Assembly (NCBI RefSeq): GCF_002285795.1
Contig: NZ_CP022961.1
Location: 3,166,001 to 3,230,000 of the forward strand
Reading direction: 5' to 3'
DNA length: 64,000 nt
From: Plantactinospora sp. KBS50
Lineage (GTDB): Bacteria > Actinomycetota > Actinomycetes > Mycobacteriales > Micromonosporaceae
Below the pieces are notes generated by a model. The model saw nothing but the letters and a program-made list of their open reading frames with translations, was not told the DNA's origin and did not search any database. The translations under genes were made by a program, and so were the position numbers. How positions within the stretch are numbered: position 1 is the first letter of the stretch; each line of letters opens with the position of its first letter. Below, piece by piece: positions 23,696-31,299 of this stretch.

Positions 23696-24763
23696 GTGCC
23701 GCAACCCACCACCCGGGCCCGTGACCTCGGCGTGGTCGTCGGGCCGCTGCCCACCGGGCCGCACAACGCGATCACCGACGTGCCCGGGGTGCTGGTCGGG
23801 CACACCACCGTCGACGACGGCCACCACATCCACACCGGCGTCACCGCCGTCGTCCCGGACCCGCTCGGCCCGGGATCGTGGACCCGGCCGGCCGCGGTCC
23901 ACCGCGGCAACGGGTACGGCAAGCTGGTCGGCTCGACCCAGGTCGACGAGCTGGGCGTACTGGAATCGCCGATCGTGCTCACCGCGACGCTGTCGGTGTT
24001 CCGGGCCGCCGACGCGGTGCTGGACCACCTGCTGGCCCGCCGCCCGGACGCGCTGTCGGTCAACCCGCTGGTGGGCGAGACCAACGACGGCTACCTGTCG
24101 GACATCCGCCGCCGCCCGATCACCGCCGAACACGTCCTCGCGGCCATCACCGGGGCGTCCGCCGGGCCGCCCGCCGAGGGCTGCGTCGGCGCCGGGACCG
24201 GCACCGCTGCGCTCGGATACAAGGCGGGCATCGGCACCGCCTCCCGGACCGTGGCCGCCGCCGGCCAGCCGGTGACCATCGGTACGCTCGTGCAGGCCAA
24301 CTTCGGTGGCACCCTGACCGTGGCGGGCATCCCGCTGCCGGCCGCCGAACTGCTCCCGAGGGCCACGCCCGGGGACCCCGGGCCGGTGGGCAACTCGTGC
24401 ATGATCGTGCTGGCCACCGACGCGCCGCTGGACGCCCGGCAACTCGGCCGGCTGGCCCGCCGGGCCGTCTTCGCCATGGCCCGGGTCGGCGCCTCCTACA
24501 GCACCGGCAGCGGCGACTACGCGATCGCGTTCGGCACCGCCGCGCCCGACCGGCCGCCGATGCCCGACGCCGATCTCGACCCGGTCTTCGCGGCCGTCCT
24601 GGACTCGGTCGAGGAGGCGCTGCTCAACTCGCTGTTCACCGCCACCACCACCCGCGGGGTGGCCGGACACATCCGGTACGCCGTACCCCACGAGGCCGTC
24701 GTCCGGCGGCTGGCGGCCGCCGGCCGACTCGCCGGGCCCCACCGGTTCGGCGGCGGCCGGTGA
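23696..24763 (+). CDS. P1 family peptidase (DmpA-like aminopeptidase)
   Basis: 355 aa, GTG start. N-terminal nucleophile-type hydrolase of family S58/P1 that self-cleaves into two chains. Family motifs: NAITDVPGVLVGHTTVDDG, AVHRGNGYGKLVGSTQVDELG, VNPLVGETNDGYLSDI, VGAGTGTAALGYKAGIG. The self-cleavage region is VGNSCMIVLATDAPLD, with Ser234 or the next Cys as candidate nucleophile; most relatives have a Ser there. Full length. Confidence 0.9.
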   Translation: MPQPTTRARDLGVVVGPLPTGPHNAITDVPGVLVGHTTVDDGHHIHTGVTAVVPDPLGPGSWTRPAAVHRGNGYGKLVGSTQVDELGVLESPIVLTATLSVFRAADAVLDHLLARRPDALSVNPLVGETNDGYLSDIRRRPITAEHVLAAITGASAGPPAEGCVGAGTGTAALGYKAGIGTASRTVAAAGQPVTIGTLVQANFGGTLTVAGIPLPAAELLPRATPGDPGPVGNSCMIVLATDAPLDARQLGRLARRAVFAMARVGASYSTGSGDYAIAFGTAAPDRPPMPDADLDPVFAAVLDSVEEALLNSLFTATTTRGVAGHIRYAVPHEAVVRRLAAAGRLAGPHRFGGGR

Positions 24764-24929
24764 CCACCGGCGCGGCCCCGGGCGGCAACCCGGTGTAGCC
24801 CAGGCCGCGGCTCTGACCGACGAGGTCGACAAGCGGATTGTGACGAGACCCCGCTGCGGGCCGGGCCGAAGAAGCCGAGACCTGGCCGGAAGCCGGTGGT
24901 TGTGCACGACCGGTACCCAGAGACCGGTT

Positions 24930-25193
24930 TCATGGCGAGCGGCAGATTGCCGCCCCGACCTGCACCGTCGGTTTGAGCGACGCGTCGATGGCGATGGTCG
25001 TCTGGCCGGGCGCGCTGTGGATCTCGATCGACCTGACGGTTGTGGAGATGGCGGACTGGTCGGCGCTGCTGATGGTGACGGTGTCGCCGATCCGCAGCGA
25101 CTCCCCCTCAAGCCGTCCGGTGACGAAGATCCACGGCCGGCGCGACACCGTGTCCACGCGTTCGACGGTGAGTCGCGACCCGCTGCCAGTCAC
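24930..25193 (-). CDS. small beta-barrel protein, EF-Tu domain 2-like
   Basis: 87 aa. VERVDTVSRRPWIFVTGRLE and LRIGDTVTISSADQ resemble the beta-barrel of translation-factor domain 2; in genomes such proteins occur next to secretion-system or unknown genes. No function can be named. It overlaps the preceding reading frame (peptidase-like remnant) by 4 nt, so the pair was once an operon. Confidence 0.55.
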   Translation of the reverse strand: MTGSGSRLTVERVDTVSRRPWIFVTGRLEGESLRIGDTVTISSADQSAISTTVRSIEIHSAPGQTTIAIDASLKPTVQVGAAICRSP

Positions 25194-25378
25194 CGCTTGT
25201 TTCTCCTCCAGCTGTCCACGAACTCGTCCTCGGCCGCGTACGCCTCGTCTTCCAACGGGCCGGTCGCCGAGGTAACCCGTCCATCCTCATACTGCCTGAT
25301 GTGTACGCCCTCGTGCCCGAGCGTCCGGACCAGGGTCTCACCGGGCTGGGTGCACCTGGTCGAAGAGGGCGAGGGCAT
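25190..25378 (-). pseudogene. C-terminal remnant of an HExxH peptidase-like protein
   Basis: The frame from about 25335 to 25190 reads LGHEGVHIRQYEDGRVTSAT and then an acidic tail, a HExxH-type zinc-binding motif as in DUF4157-like proteins. The only start codon in this frame (25378) lies within the 3' end of the monooxygenase gene, and residues before LVRTLGHE look non-native. I read this as a gene whose 5' end was removed when the monooxygenase segment arrived. It is still coupled to the small barrel gene. Confidence 0.55.
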
Positions 25379-26459
25379 CGGCGGGATCCGGGCTCACGAG
25401 GCGCTCCAGGCCGGCCGTGGTGATCTTCGCCCACCTGTCGGCCCGTACCCACATCTGTTCCTCGAAGGCACGGACCGCCTTGTCCAGGTCGTCCGGGCCG
25501 TTGGCGATGGACTCGGCGAGTTCGGCGCCGTCCAGCATCGCGAGGTTGGCGCCGGCTCCCAACGGGGGCATCAGATGGGCGGCGTCGCCCAACAGTGTCA
25601 CCCCGGGCACGTGGGTCCAGGTGTGGGACACGGGCAGGACGTGCAGCGGGCGGTGGACGAAGGCGTCGCCGCGGCGCAGGAGATCCAGGACGGCGGGGGC
25701 CCAGCCCTCGAACAGCGCCAGCAGGCTTGTTCGTACGGCCTCGACGTCGGCCAGGTCCAGGTTCGCGTGCCAGTCCAGAGGCGCGCGGAACTGGACGTAC
25801 ACCTTGACGTGGCCGCCGCTGTTGCGTTGGGCGACGAGGCCGCGGTTCACTCCGTACGCGGCGACCGAACCATCGCCGATCAGCCGGGCAAGGTCGGGGT
25901 GGCGGGTGTCGACGTCGTCGAGGGACGATTCGACGAGGGTGATGCCGGTGTAGTGCGGTGTCACCGATGAGACGGCGGGGCGGACCCGTGACCGCGCACC
26001 GTCCGCGCCGACCACGAGGTCGAAGCTCTCCTGGCGTCCGTCGGCGAAATGGACCAGTACGCCGTCTCCGGCCCCCGGCACCACCTGCGTCACCCCGCGC
26101 CCCCACTGGACCTCAAGAGGGCCGATCAGCAGGTCACGGAGTTGCCCGCGGTCGATCTCGGGATTGGCCAGGTCGTCCGGGCCGGACCGCCAGTCGCGTA
26201 GGACGCTCCCGTCCGTGTCCAGGATGCGCATGGCCTGCCCCTCCGGGCGGGACAGTGCCCGGAACTCCGCCATCAGCCCCGCCTTGTCCAACGCGAGCTG
26301 GCCCAGCCCTTCGTGCAGGTCCAACGTGCCGCCCGGGGGCCGGGCATCGGGGGCGGGATCGCGTTCGAGGACGGTGACAGGGTGGCCACGGCGGCGCAGG
26401 ACGCGGGCGAATGTCAGGCCGGCGGGGCCAGCCCCGACCACCGCGATACGCTGTCTCAC
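25338..26459 (-). CDS. FAD-dependent monooxygenase, TetX-like
   Basis: 373 aa, GTG start. Class A flavin monooxygenase: FAD dinucleotide motif VVGAGPAGLTFARVLRRRG, DG motif VVGADGARSRVRPA, and GD motif LLGDAAHLMPPLGAGANLAM. GGTLDLHEGLGQLALDKAG is the pattern seen in TetX-type and related tetracycline/rifampicin-modifying or biosynthetic enzymes. Divergent from a TetR gene with palindromes between, which is the usual layout of an inducible detoxification pair. The actual substrate is inference. Confidence 0.87.
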   Translation of the reverse strand: MRQRIAVVGAGPAGLTFARVLRRRGHPVTVLERDPAPDARPPGGTLDLHEGLGQLALDKAGLMAEFRALSRPEGQAMRILDTDGSVLRDWRSGPDDLANPEIDRGQLRDLLIGPLEVQWGRGVTQVVPGAGDGVLVHFADGRQESFDLVVGADGARSRVRPAVSSVTPHYTGITLVESSLDDVDTRHPDLARLIGDGSVAAYGVNRGLVAQRNSGGHVKVYVQFRAPLDWHANLDLADVEAVRTSLLALFEGWAPAVLDLLRRGDAFVHRPLHVLPVSHTWTHVPGVTLLGDAAHLMPPLGAGANLAMLDGAELAESIANGPDDLDKAVRAFEEQMWVRADRWAKITTAGLERLVSPDPADALALFDQVHPAR

Positions 26460-26474
26460 AGCGATACACTGTAT
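26450..26474. promoter_or_regulatory. operator region between TetX-like and TetR genes
   Basis: Two small palindromes: GCTGT-CTC-ACAGC (26450-26462, covering the monooxygenase GTG) and ATACA-C-TGTAT (26464-26474). GCGATAC-CTGT-type sequence occurs twice in direct orientation (26443-26454 and 26461-26472), suggesting two binding sites for the adjacent TetR protein. Confidence 0.5.
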
Positions 26475-26513
26475 TTCCTATCAGCGAGGCATTGCAACAG
26501 AATCGGTGTGATC

Positions 26514-27206
26514 ATGACCGTGTGGGATCGACCGGAGTCATCGCACCGGCCCGTGCCGCTTGACCGGGAGCGGATCGCCGCCGCCGCCGTTGCGCTGGCC
26601 GACGAGGGCGGGCTGGCGGCGGTGTCGTTGCGCAGGGTCGCCGCCCGGCTCGGCGCCGGCCCGATGCGACTGTACGGACACATCGCCACGAAGGACGAAC
26701 TGTTCGACCTCATGGTGGACAAGGTCCACGCCGAGATCCTCCCCGAGGAGTTGCCCGGCGACTGGCGGGAGGTGCTGCGTGTCCTCGCCCACCGCACCAG
26801 GCAGACCGCCCTGCGGCACGAATGGCTCGCCGACCTGCTGGGCGGCCGCCCGACCCTCGGCCCGAACGGCCTCGCCGTGGCCGAGGCCAACCTGGCCGCC
26901 CTCGACGGCCTCGCTGACATCGACACCGTCATGCGTGCCGTGGGGACTGTCAGTGCCTATGTCATCGGCGCGATCAGACGCGAGGTCGCGAACCTGCGCG
27001 CCGAACGCGCAACGGGACTGACCAAGCGTGACTGGCAGCGCGCCTCCGGCCCGCACCTGACGAAAATGCTGGCCACGGGCCGCTTTCCGGTGCTGGCCAA
27101 AGCCGTGTACGACGGCACGGACATGAACGCCGAGGACTCCTTCACGACCGGCCTGGACTGGGTCCTCGACGCCGTGGGCGCCAGACTTCCCCGACCGTCG
27201 GCGTGA
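26514..27206 (+). CDS. TetR family regulator (TetR_C class)
   Basis: 230 aa from ATG at 26514; longer in-frame starts lie inside the divergent gene. N-terminal HTH about residues 18-62 (IAAAAVALADEGGLAAVSLR..RLGAGPMRLYGHIATKDEL) and a long TetR_C-type ligand domain with AVGTVSAYVIGAIRREV. Likely represses itself and the monooxygenase, released by the enzyme's substrate. No tetracycline contact residues could be judged by eye. Confidence 0.9.
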   Translation: MTVWDRPESSHRPVPLDRERIAAAAVALADEGGLAAVSLRRVAARLGAGPMRLYGHIATKDELFDLMVDKVHAEILPEELPGDWREVLRVLAHRTRQTALRHEWLADLLGGRPTLGPNGLAVAEANLAALDGLADIDTVMRAVGTVSAYVIGAIRREVANLRAERATGLTKRDWQRASGPHLTKMLATGRFPVLAKAVYDGTDMNAEDSFTTGLDWVLDAVGARLPRPSA

Positions 27207-27240
27207 CGCCGCCCGGTAGGACCGCGTCACGAGTCGACCT

Positions 27241-27576
27241 TCAGGCGTCGCCGCGTAGCTTGTCGTCGTCGTTGTCGTCGTCGGGCAGCGGCATCCAGCC
27301 GGTGCCGCCGGGAATCACACTGCGGGCTGCGGGTCGGGTGCGGGCCCAGGCCAGGACCTCGGCGCGGGTTCCCTCGAAGTTTTCGATCCCGGCGACCTCG
27401 TCGCGGTCGCCGGACTGACCATAGTCGTCGATCCAGCTCGCCACCCAGGTGATTTCCGGGTAGCGCGGTGTGCCACCGTCGACAGGGACGTAGACGATCC
27501 CGTGCCCTGGTCGGGGCTGTCCCAGACGCTGAGGCTCGCCCGGCGTGGTCAGCTCCGGCGCGTAGCGGCGCACCAT
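27241..27576 (-). CDS. hypothetical protein
   Basis: 111 aa, no family recognised. Mixed composition with aromatic residues (PRYPEITWVASWIDDYGQSG) and an Asp-rich C-terminus (PLPDDDNDDDKLRGDA). Normal high-GC codon use in this frame supports a real gene, but the start is uncertain and the region is mobile-element rich. Confidence 0.45.
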   Translation of the reverse strand: MVRRYAPELTTPGEPQRLGQPRPGHGIVYVPVDGGTPRYPEITWVASWIDDYGQSGDRDEVAGIENFEGTRAEVLAWARTRPAARSVIPGGTGWMPLPDDDNDDDKLRGDA

Positions 27577-27628
27577 CGGGCCGTCGTCCGCAGATCCACC
27601 CTATCGCCCGATGGCACGCATGGGGCAA

Positions 27629-27646
27629 TTCGGCTGCGAAGCGACA
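27629..27646. repeat. 18-bp repeat, copy 1
   Basis: TTCGGCTGCGAAGCGACA, identical to 29423-29440 in the same orientation. The two copies flank the broken NUDIX gene. The core CTTCG-GCTG-CGAAG-like part is palindromic. Confidence 0.8.
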
Positions 27647-27906
27647 CCGGTCGCCGTCCAACTTGTTGGACGGCTATCTCGCGAGCAGGTCGGTCAGTAC
27701 GGATCGGACGTCGGCCGGATGCAGGTTCAGATTCTCGAACTGCTCCGGGGTAACCCACAGCAGCTCGAAGCTGTTGTCCGGCCCGTTCTCCGCGGCCTCG
27801 GGGCCAGACAGCAAGGGCGTACCAGCCACACCTGCCATCAGAAAGTAGAACGCAGGCCGGCCGTTGTGTCTGCCGGTCCACAGCTGCCGCTCGATCGTGG
27901 CCTCTA

Positions 27907-29076
27907 GTGTCCCGTGATTCTGATGGGTTTACTTGACGTTGTTGTCGACGAGTTGCTTGACGCTGGTCTGTACGAGTTGGACTTTGGCGAGGATCTCGTC
28001 GGTGGTGGCGGTCCATTGGAACGGGCGGGGGTTGGCGTTCCAGGTGGTGATGTAGTCGCGGATGGAGCGGATCAGGACCTGCACCGAGGAGAAGGTGCCG
28101 CGGCGGATCGCCTGCCGGGTGATGATGCCGAACCAGGTCTCGATCTGGTTCATCCAGCTGGAACCGGTCGGGGTGAAGTGGAAGTGCACGTGGGGGTTCT
28201 TTTCCAGCCAGGCCAGGACGTCGGGGGTGGCGTGGGTGGACAGGTTGTCCAGCACCACGTGGACGTCCTTGCCCCGGTGCGGCCTGACGGCCTTGCGGAG
28301 GAAGGCCAGGAACTCTTCGCCGTTGCGGGACGGACGGCACTCGCCGATCACCTCGCCGGTGGCCACGTTCAGCGCGGCGAACAGGTTCGTGGTCCCGTGC
28401 CGCACGTAGTCGTGGGTACGTTTCTCGGTGGCGTCGAACTCGATCGGCAGCAGCGGCTGGGTGCGGTCGAGGGCCTGGATCTGGGTCTTCTCGTCCAGGC
28501 TGAGGATCACCGCCCCGCCGGGCGGGTCCAGATACAGCCCGACGATGTCGGCCACCTTCGCCGCGAACGCCGGATCCCTGGACAGTTTGAACGTGCCGGA
28601 CCGGTGCGGTTTGAGTCCGTGCTCGCGCCACAGGTTGGCCACCCAGTGGTGCGAGACCGGCACCTGCTCGGTACGGGTGATGTAGGCCGCCATCTCCCGG
28701 CTGGACCAGTGCGACAGGCCGGTCCCGGCCGGCGGACTCATCCGGGTCAAGGCGAGGACCCGCGCCCGGATCCGGACCGGCACCTGCTCCCGCCCCCCGC
28801 CGGGCCGTTGGCTGAACAGACCACCGGCGCCCTCGGCGGCGTACCGGGCCAGCCACAGGTCCACCGTCGGACGCGACACCCCGGCCAAGGCCGCGATGTC
28901 CTTCTTCTGGCGGCCCTCGGCATGCCACAACACGATCCGCGCCCGCGTCCCGACCGCCGCCGACACCTCCACGCTGTTGATCAATGCCCGAAGCTCGGTC
29001 CGCTCGTCCGATGTCAACTCCACCGCAACAGCGAACCACACCCACATCACGTAAAGGCAACAGAATCACGGCACAC
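27907..29076. mobile_element. IS630-family insertion sequence, 1170 bp, intact
   Basis: Flanked by the duplicated target TA (27905-27906 and 29077-29078), as expected for IS630/Tc1-mariner elements. The terminal inverted repeats begin GTGT(C/G)CCGTGATTCTG and agree at about 25 of 30 positions. One transposase gene fills the element. Intact ends, target duplication and full-length transposase mean a recent insertion. Confidence 0.93.
27929..29050 (-). CDS. IS630-family transposase
   Basis: 373 aa. N-terminal HTH (RQKKDIAALAGVSRPTVDLW) plus the winged helix region, then a DDE domain with all three acids: ILSLDEKTQIQ, VVLDNLSTH and NQIETWFGI. The start could be a few codons later at VELTSDERTEL. 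Catalyses cut-and-paste transposition of the surrounding element. Confidence 0.92.
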   Translation of the reverse strand: MMWVWFAVAVELTSDERTELRALINSVEVSAAVGTRARIVLWHAEGRQKKDIAALAGVSRPTVDLWLARYAAEGAGGLFSQRPGGGREQVPVRIRARVLALTRMSPPAGTGLSHWSSREMAAYITRTEQVPVSHHWVANLWREHGLKPHRSGTFKLSRDPAFAAKVADIVGLYLDPPGGAVILSLDEKTQIQALDRTQPLLPIEFDATEKRTHDYVRHGTTNLFAALNVATGEVIGECRPSRNGEEFLAFLRKAVRPHRGKDVHVVLDNLSTHATPDVLAWLEKNPHVHFHFTPTGSSWMNQIETWFGIITRQAIRRGTFSSVQVLIRSIRDYITTWNANPRPFQWTATTDEILAKVQLVQTSVKQLVDNNVK

Positions 29077-29422
29077 TAGCCCGGTCTCCTCGGCGAGTTC
29101 CCTCACCGCCGCCATCTCGGCAGTCTCTCCTTCCTCGACATGGCCACCAGGCAATACCGCGTAGCGATGCCCTGGACAGTGCTGACCAGTCCAACCACCG
29201 TCCTCGCACATCACGCAGACAGCTGATGACTCCTGGCGAAGGAAGCGCTTGATCAGGAGAACTCGGGATCCTTCGGTCACTATCGCGACCGCTCTGGGAG
29301 TCTTCACCGCTGAAGGATGCCGTGTGGCGAGCCGAGCGGTCGTCTCTGACGCGGATCGGGGCTCGCCACCAAACCTTGAGAGCTCGCCAACCGCTCGCCA
29401 CGGGAATCTCGGGGCTCGCCAC

Positions 29423-29440
29423 TTCGGCTGCGAAGCGACA
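29423..29440. repeat. 18-bp repeat, copy 2
   Basis: Identical to 27629-27646. It directly follows a NUDIX-box-like fragment. Confidence 0.8.
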
Positions 29441-29478
29441 ACCGCTGCCACCTCGGCGGTCTCGCCTTCCTCGGGCGG
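29441..29478 (-). pseudogene. second NUDIX-box fragment
   Basis: The minus strand reads PPEEGETAEVAAVV, nearly the same as the NUDIX box core VEEGETAEMAAV of the adjacent broken gene, but with no further NUDIX sequence on either side. It looks like the leftover of a tandem NUDIX duplication that was mostly deleted. Confidence 0.5.
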
Positions 29479-29489
29479 CGGTCGGACCG

Positions 29490-29525
29490 TATTACTGGAT
29501 TCCTAGTAATAGCAATCCAGTAATA
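29490..29525. repeat. 12-bp perfect inverted repeat, AT-rich
   Basis: TATTACTGGATT (29490-29501) and AATCCAGTAATA (29514-29525) around CCTAGTAATAGC. Very AT-rich for this genome; possibly a mobile-element end or a regulatory hairpin. Confidence 0.7.
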
Positions 29526-29614
29526 GCGGCGATCGTTCGTCATCGTAGACGTACATCATAATGACAGTTAATGTGCGTAAGTCGTTGGAGTGTTGTACGA
29601 CGTGGACGGATGCT

Positions 29615-29656
29615 TGATTTCTCATCGGGTTGTCAGTGATTTCTCACCGATGTCAG
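29615..29656 (-). repeat. IS21-end-like tandem repeat, copy A
   Basis: Two tandem units, TGATTTCTCA-TCGGGT-TGTCAG and TGATTTCTCA-CCGA-TGTCAG. The reverse complement matches copies B and C. Repeated 20-22-bp units of this kind are typical for the termini of IS21-family elements. No transposase genes are present nearby. The rest of 29526-29801 holds no gene that I can see. Confidence 0.6.
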
Positions 29657-29801
29657 CGTGCATCGTGGTGGTGGGCCCTGAGTTCCCGAAGCTACGGCGA
29701 TCCGCAAAGTAAGGGATCTTGACGGGAGTGACCCGGGCCGCAGTCGGGAGATCTACTTGTGCTGGCTGTCGTCAGCTTGATGAGGGCGTGTCGAGGACCG
29801 C

Positions 29802-30101
29802 TCAGGGCTGCTGGTCCTCCCAGGGTCCGGCGTCCGGGGCGGCGTCGCCAGCGGGCGGCCGCGGCTCCATACCCCACGTGGACGTCAGCGTCACCCGGCT
29901 GCCCCGATAGATCGCCTGCCCGCTTCGCCAGCGCTGCAGTGTAGGCCGGTGTGGCCGCCGCCATGCTGTCACACACGCGCTGACCAGCCCGGTTGCCCCT
30001 GCGAGCACGAGCCCCGCGGGGACTTTCCCATCGCGGTCGATCAGCAGGACCAGCCCGGCGACGAACACAAGTACCGCGAGGAAGACGATCAGGTCGACCA
30101 C
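29802..30101 (-). CDS. small membrane protein, hypothetical
   Basis: 99 aa from a GTG at 30101 (VVDLIVFLAVLVFVAGLVLL). The frame is open farther upstream but the extra residues look non-coding, so this start was preferred. Two predicted membrane helices (about residues 3-20 and 28-45), then a basic segment and a Pro/Asp-rich tail. No family recognised. The gap 30102-30398 shows no gene. Confidence 0.45.
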   Translation of the reverse strand: MVDLIVFLAVLVFVAGLVLLIDRDGKVPAGLVLAGATGLVSACVTAWRRPHRPTLQRWRSGQAIYRGSRVTLTSTWGMEPRPPAGDAAPDAGPWEDQQP

Positions 30102-30398
30102 ACTGCTGCGTTCGCGCGTCGGCTGCGTCGTCCTTGAGAAACTGGACTCGATCGGTTGTGGCACGGATGTTCCCCTCGATCTCGCGGGCCCGCGGTCCGG
30201 GATTCCAAGCACGGCTGTCGCAGAGTCATAGGGCGCCGTGCCCGCCGTGCCCTCTGTCAGCGGGCGCTGGGACGCATCGAAAGCTGCCGGTTGGAAAGAT
30301 CTTGGGCTGCGAGCGAGGGGAGGCACGGATCGGATTCCTAGAACTGCTCGACGGCACTATCCGTCCAGGGTCTTGGCTCCGACGACTATGGAGGTCAC

Positions 30399-31289
30399 AT
30401 GCCGAGCTCCGGGCACAACGACTCGCAACGAGCTGAGGAGGACGTGGATCCCGATGCGGTCTGGTCTGACACGGCGCTGGCCGACGCGATCGAGTTGGCG
30501 GAGACATCCGACGACGAGCTTGAGGGGGTGCTGCGGCAGATCGCGCCCCACGCGCCGGCGGAAGACCAGCGCGCCCGAGCTGCCCGGGTTGAGGCCGACC
30601 GGTTGATGGTGCAGGCGTGCGCCAAGGAGAACTTCGAGGGGCCGATGACCAAGAAGCTGCTGCTGGTTGCCCACGAGTACGCCACACCCGTCATCAGCTT
30701 CCTGATTACCAACGGCACGATCTTCAAGGAGGCCATACGGCTGCGCCGCCCGGTCCGGCGCGACGACCGCGACCTGGCTTGGACCGTCGACGAACGTAAC
30801 TTCCTGACCCACTGCACCGTGGATACCGGGATCTTCGGGCTCTTTTGTGAGTACGGGTTGAGGCAGGGCCGCTGGGACCATCGCCGGGGCGTGAAACTGA
30901 CCACATATGCGACCAACGGCTGCATCATGTGCTTCTCGTCGGTCTATCCAAAGTGGTGGAGCAGCAGGGCGTGGGAGAGCGGCGCAGGCCTAGCTGTGGA
31001 CTTCCCGCAGCGCCTGCAGATCGACCGGCGCGCCGTGGATCCGGCCGAGCAGGCCGTCAATCGCGTCGAAGCCATGCGGCTCCTGCGGGAGTTCCCCGAG
31101 CAGGAGCGCACCGCGCTGGTGCTGCGCGGCGAGTACGGCGTCTCACAATCCGAAGCGGCTGCATTGGTCGGGCTAACACCCAAGGCCCTGGAAAGTCGCC
31201 TGGGCCGCAGCCGACGCCGGCTCGAGTTGAACCGAAGCGATCCATCGCATGTCGCGGTATCCGCCCCCGAACTAGACATCGAACTCTAA
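30399..31289 (+). CDS. sigma-70-like RNA polymerase sigma factor
   Basis: 296 aa. The C-terminal region is a clear sigma region 4: LREFPEQERTALVLRGEYGV, QSEAAALVGLTPKALESRLG, RSRRRLEL. The middle shows the region-2-like TTYATNGCIMCFSSVYPKWW, in a divergent actinobacterial form also with FLITNGTIFKEAIRLRRPV. The N-terminal 60 residues are acidic. Target promoters are unknown. The TPR gene starts 11 bp downstream, so the two likely work together, perhaps with the TPR protein as modulator (inference). Confidence 0.78.
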   Translation: MPSSGHNDSQRAEEDVDPDAVWSDTALADAIELAETSDDELEGVLRQIAPHAPAEDQRARAARVEADRLMVQACAKENFEGPMTKKLLLVAHEYATPVISFLITNGTIFKEAIRLRRPVRRDDRDLAWTVDERNFLTHCTVDTGIFGLFCEYGLRQGRWDHRRGVKLTTYATNGCIMCFSSVYPKWWSSRAWESGAGLAVDFPQRLQIDRRAVDPAEQAVNRVEAMRLLREFPEQERTALVLRGEYGVSQSEAAALVGLTPKALESRLGRSRRRLELNRSDPSHVAVSAPELDIEL

Positions 31290-31299
31290 GGAGGCGATT

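Larger units (their letters stand above)
27674..29307 (-). pseudogene. NUDIX hydrolase split by IS630-family insertion
   Basis: The N-terminal part (29307 down to 29077, GTG start VKTPRAVAIVTEGSRVLLIK) contains the NUDIX box GGHVEEGETAEMAAVRELAEET. The C-terminal part (27904-27674) reads EATIERQLWTGRHNGRPAFY to the stop. Removing 27907-29076 and one TA copy rejoins them in frame as ETGL-EATIERQLW, 153 aa, so the break is exactly the insertion. The intact enzyme would hydrolyse a nucleoside-diphosphate derivative. NUDIX function is lost unless the element excises. Confidence 0.85.

Noticed and set aside
29692-29976. 94-codon minus frame and overlapping plus frames at 29.7-29.95 kb
   Set aside because: Composition is not protein-like; they are shadows of the small membrane gene's frame.
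30226-30687. 153-codon minus frame overlapping the sigma gene start
   Set aside because: Shadow of the sigma-factor coding sequence.
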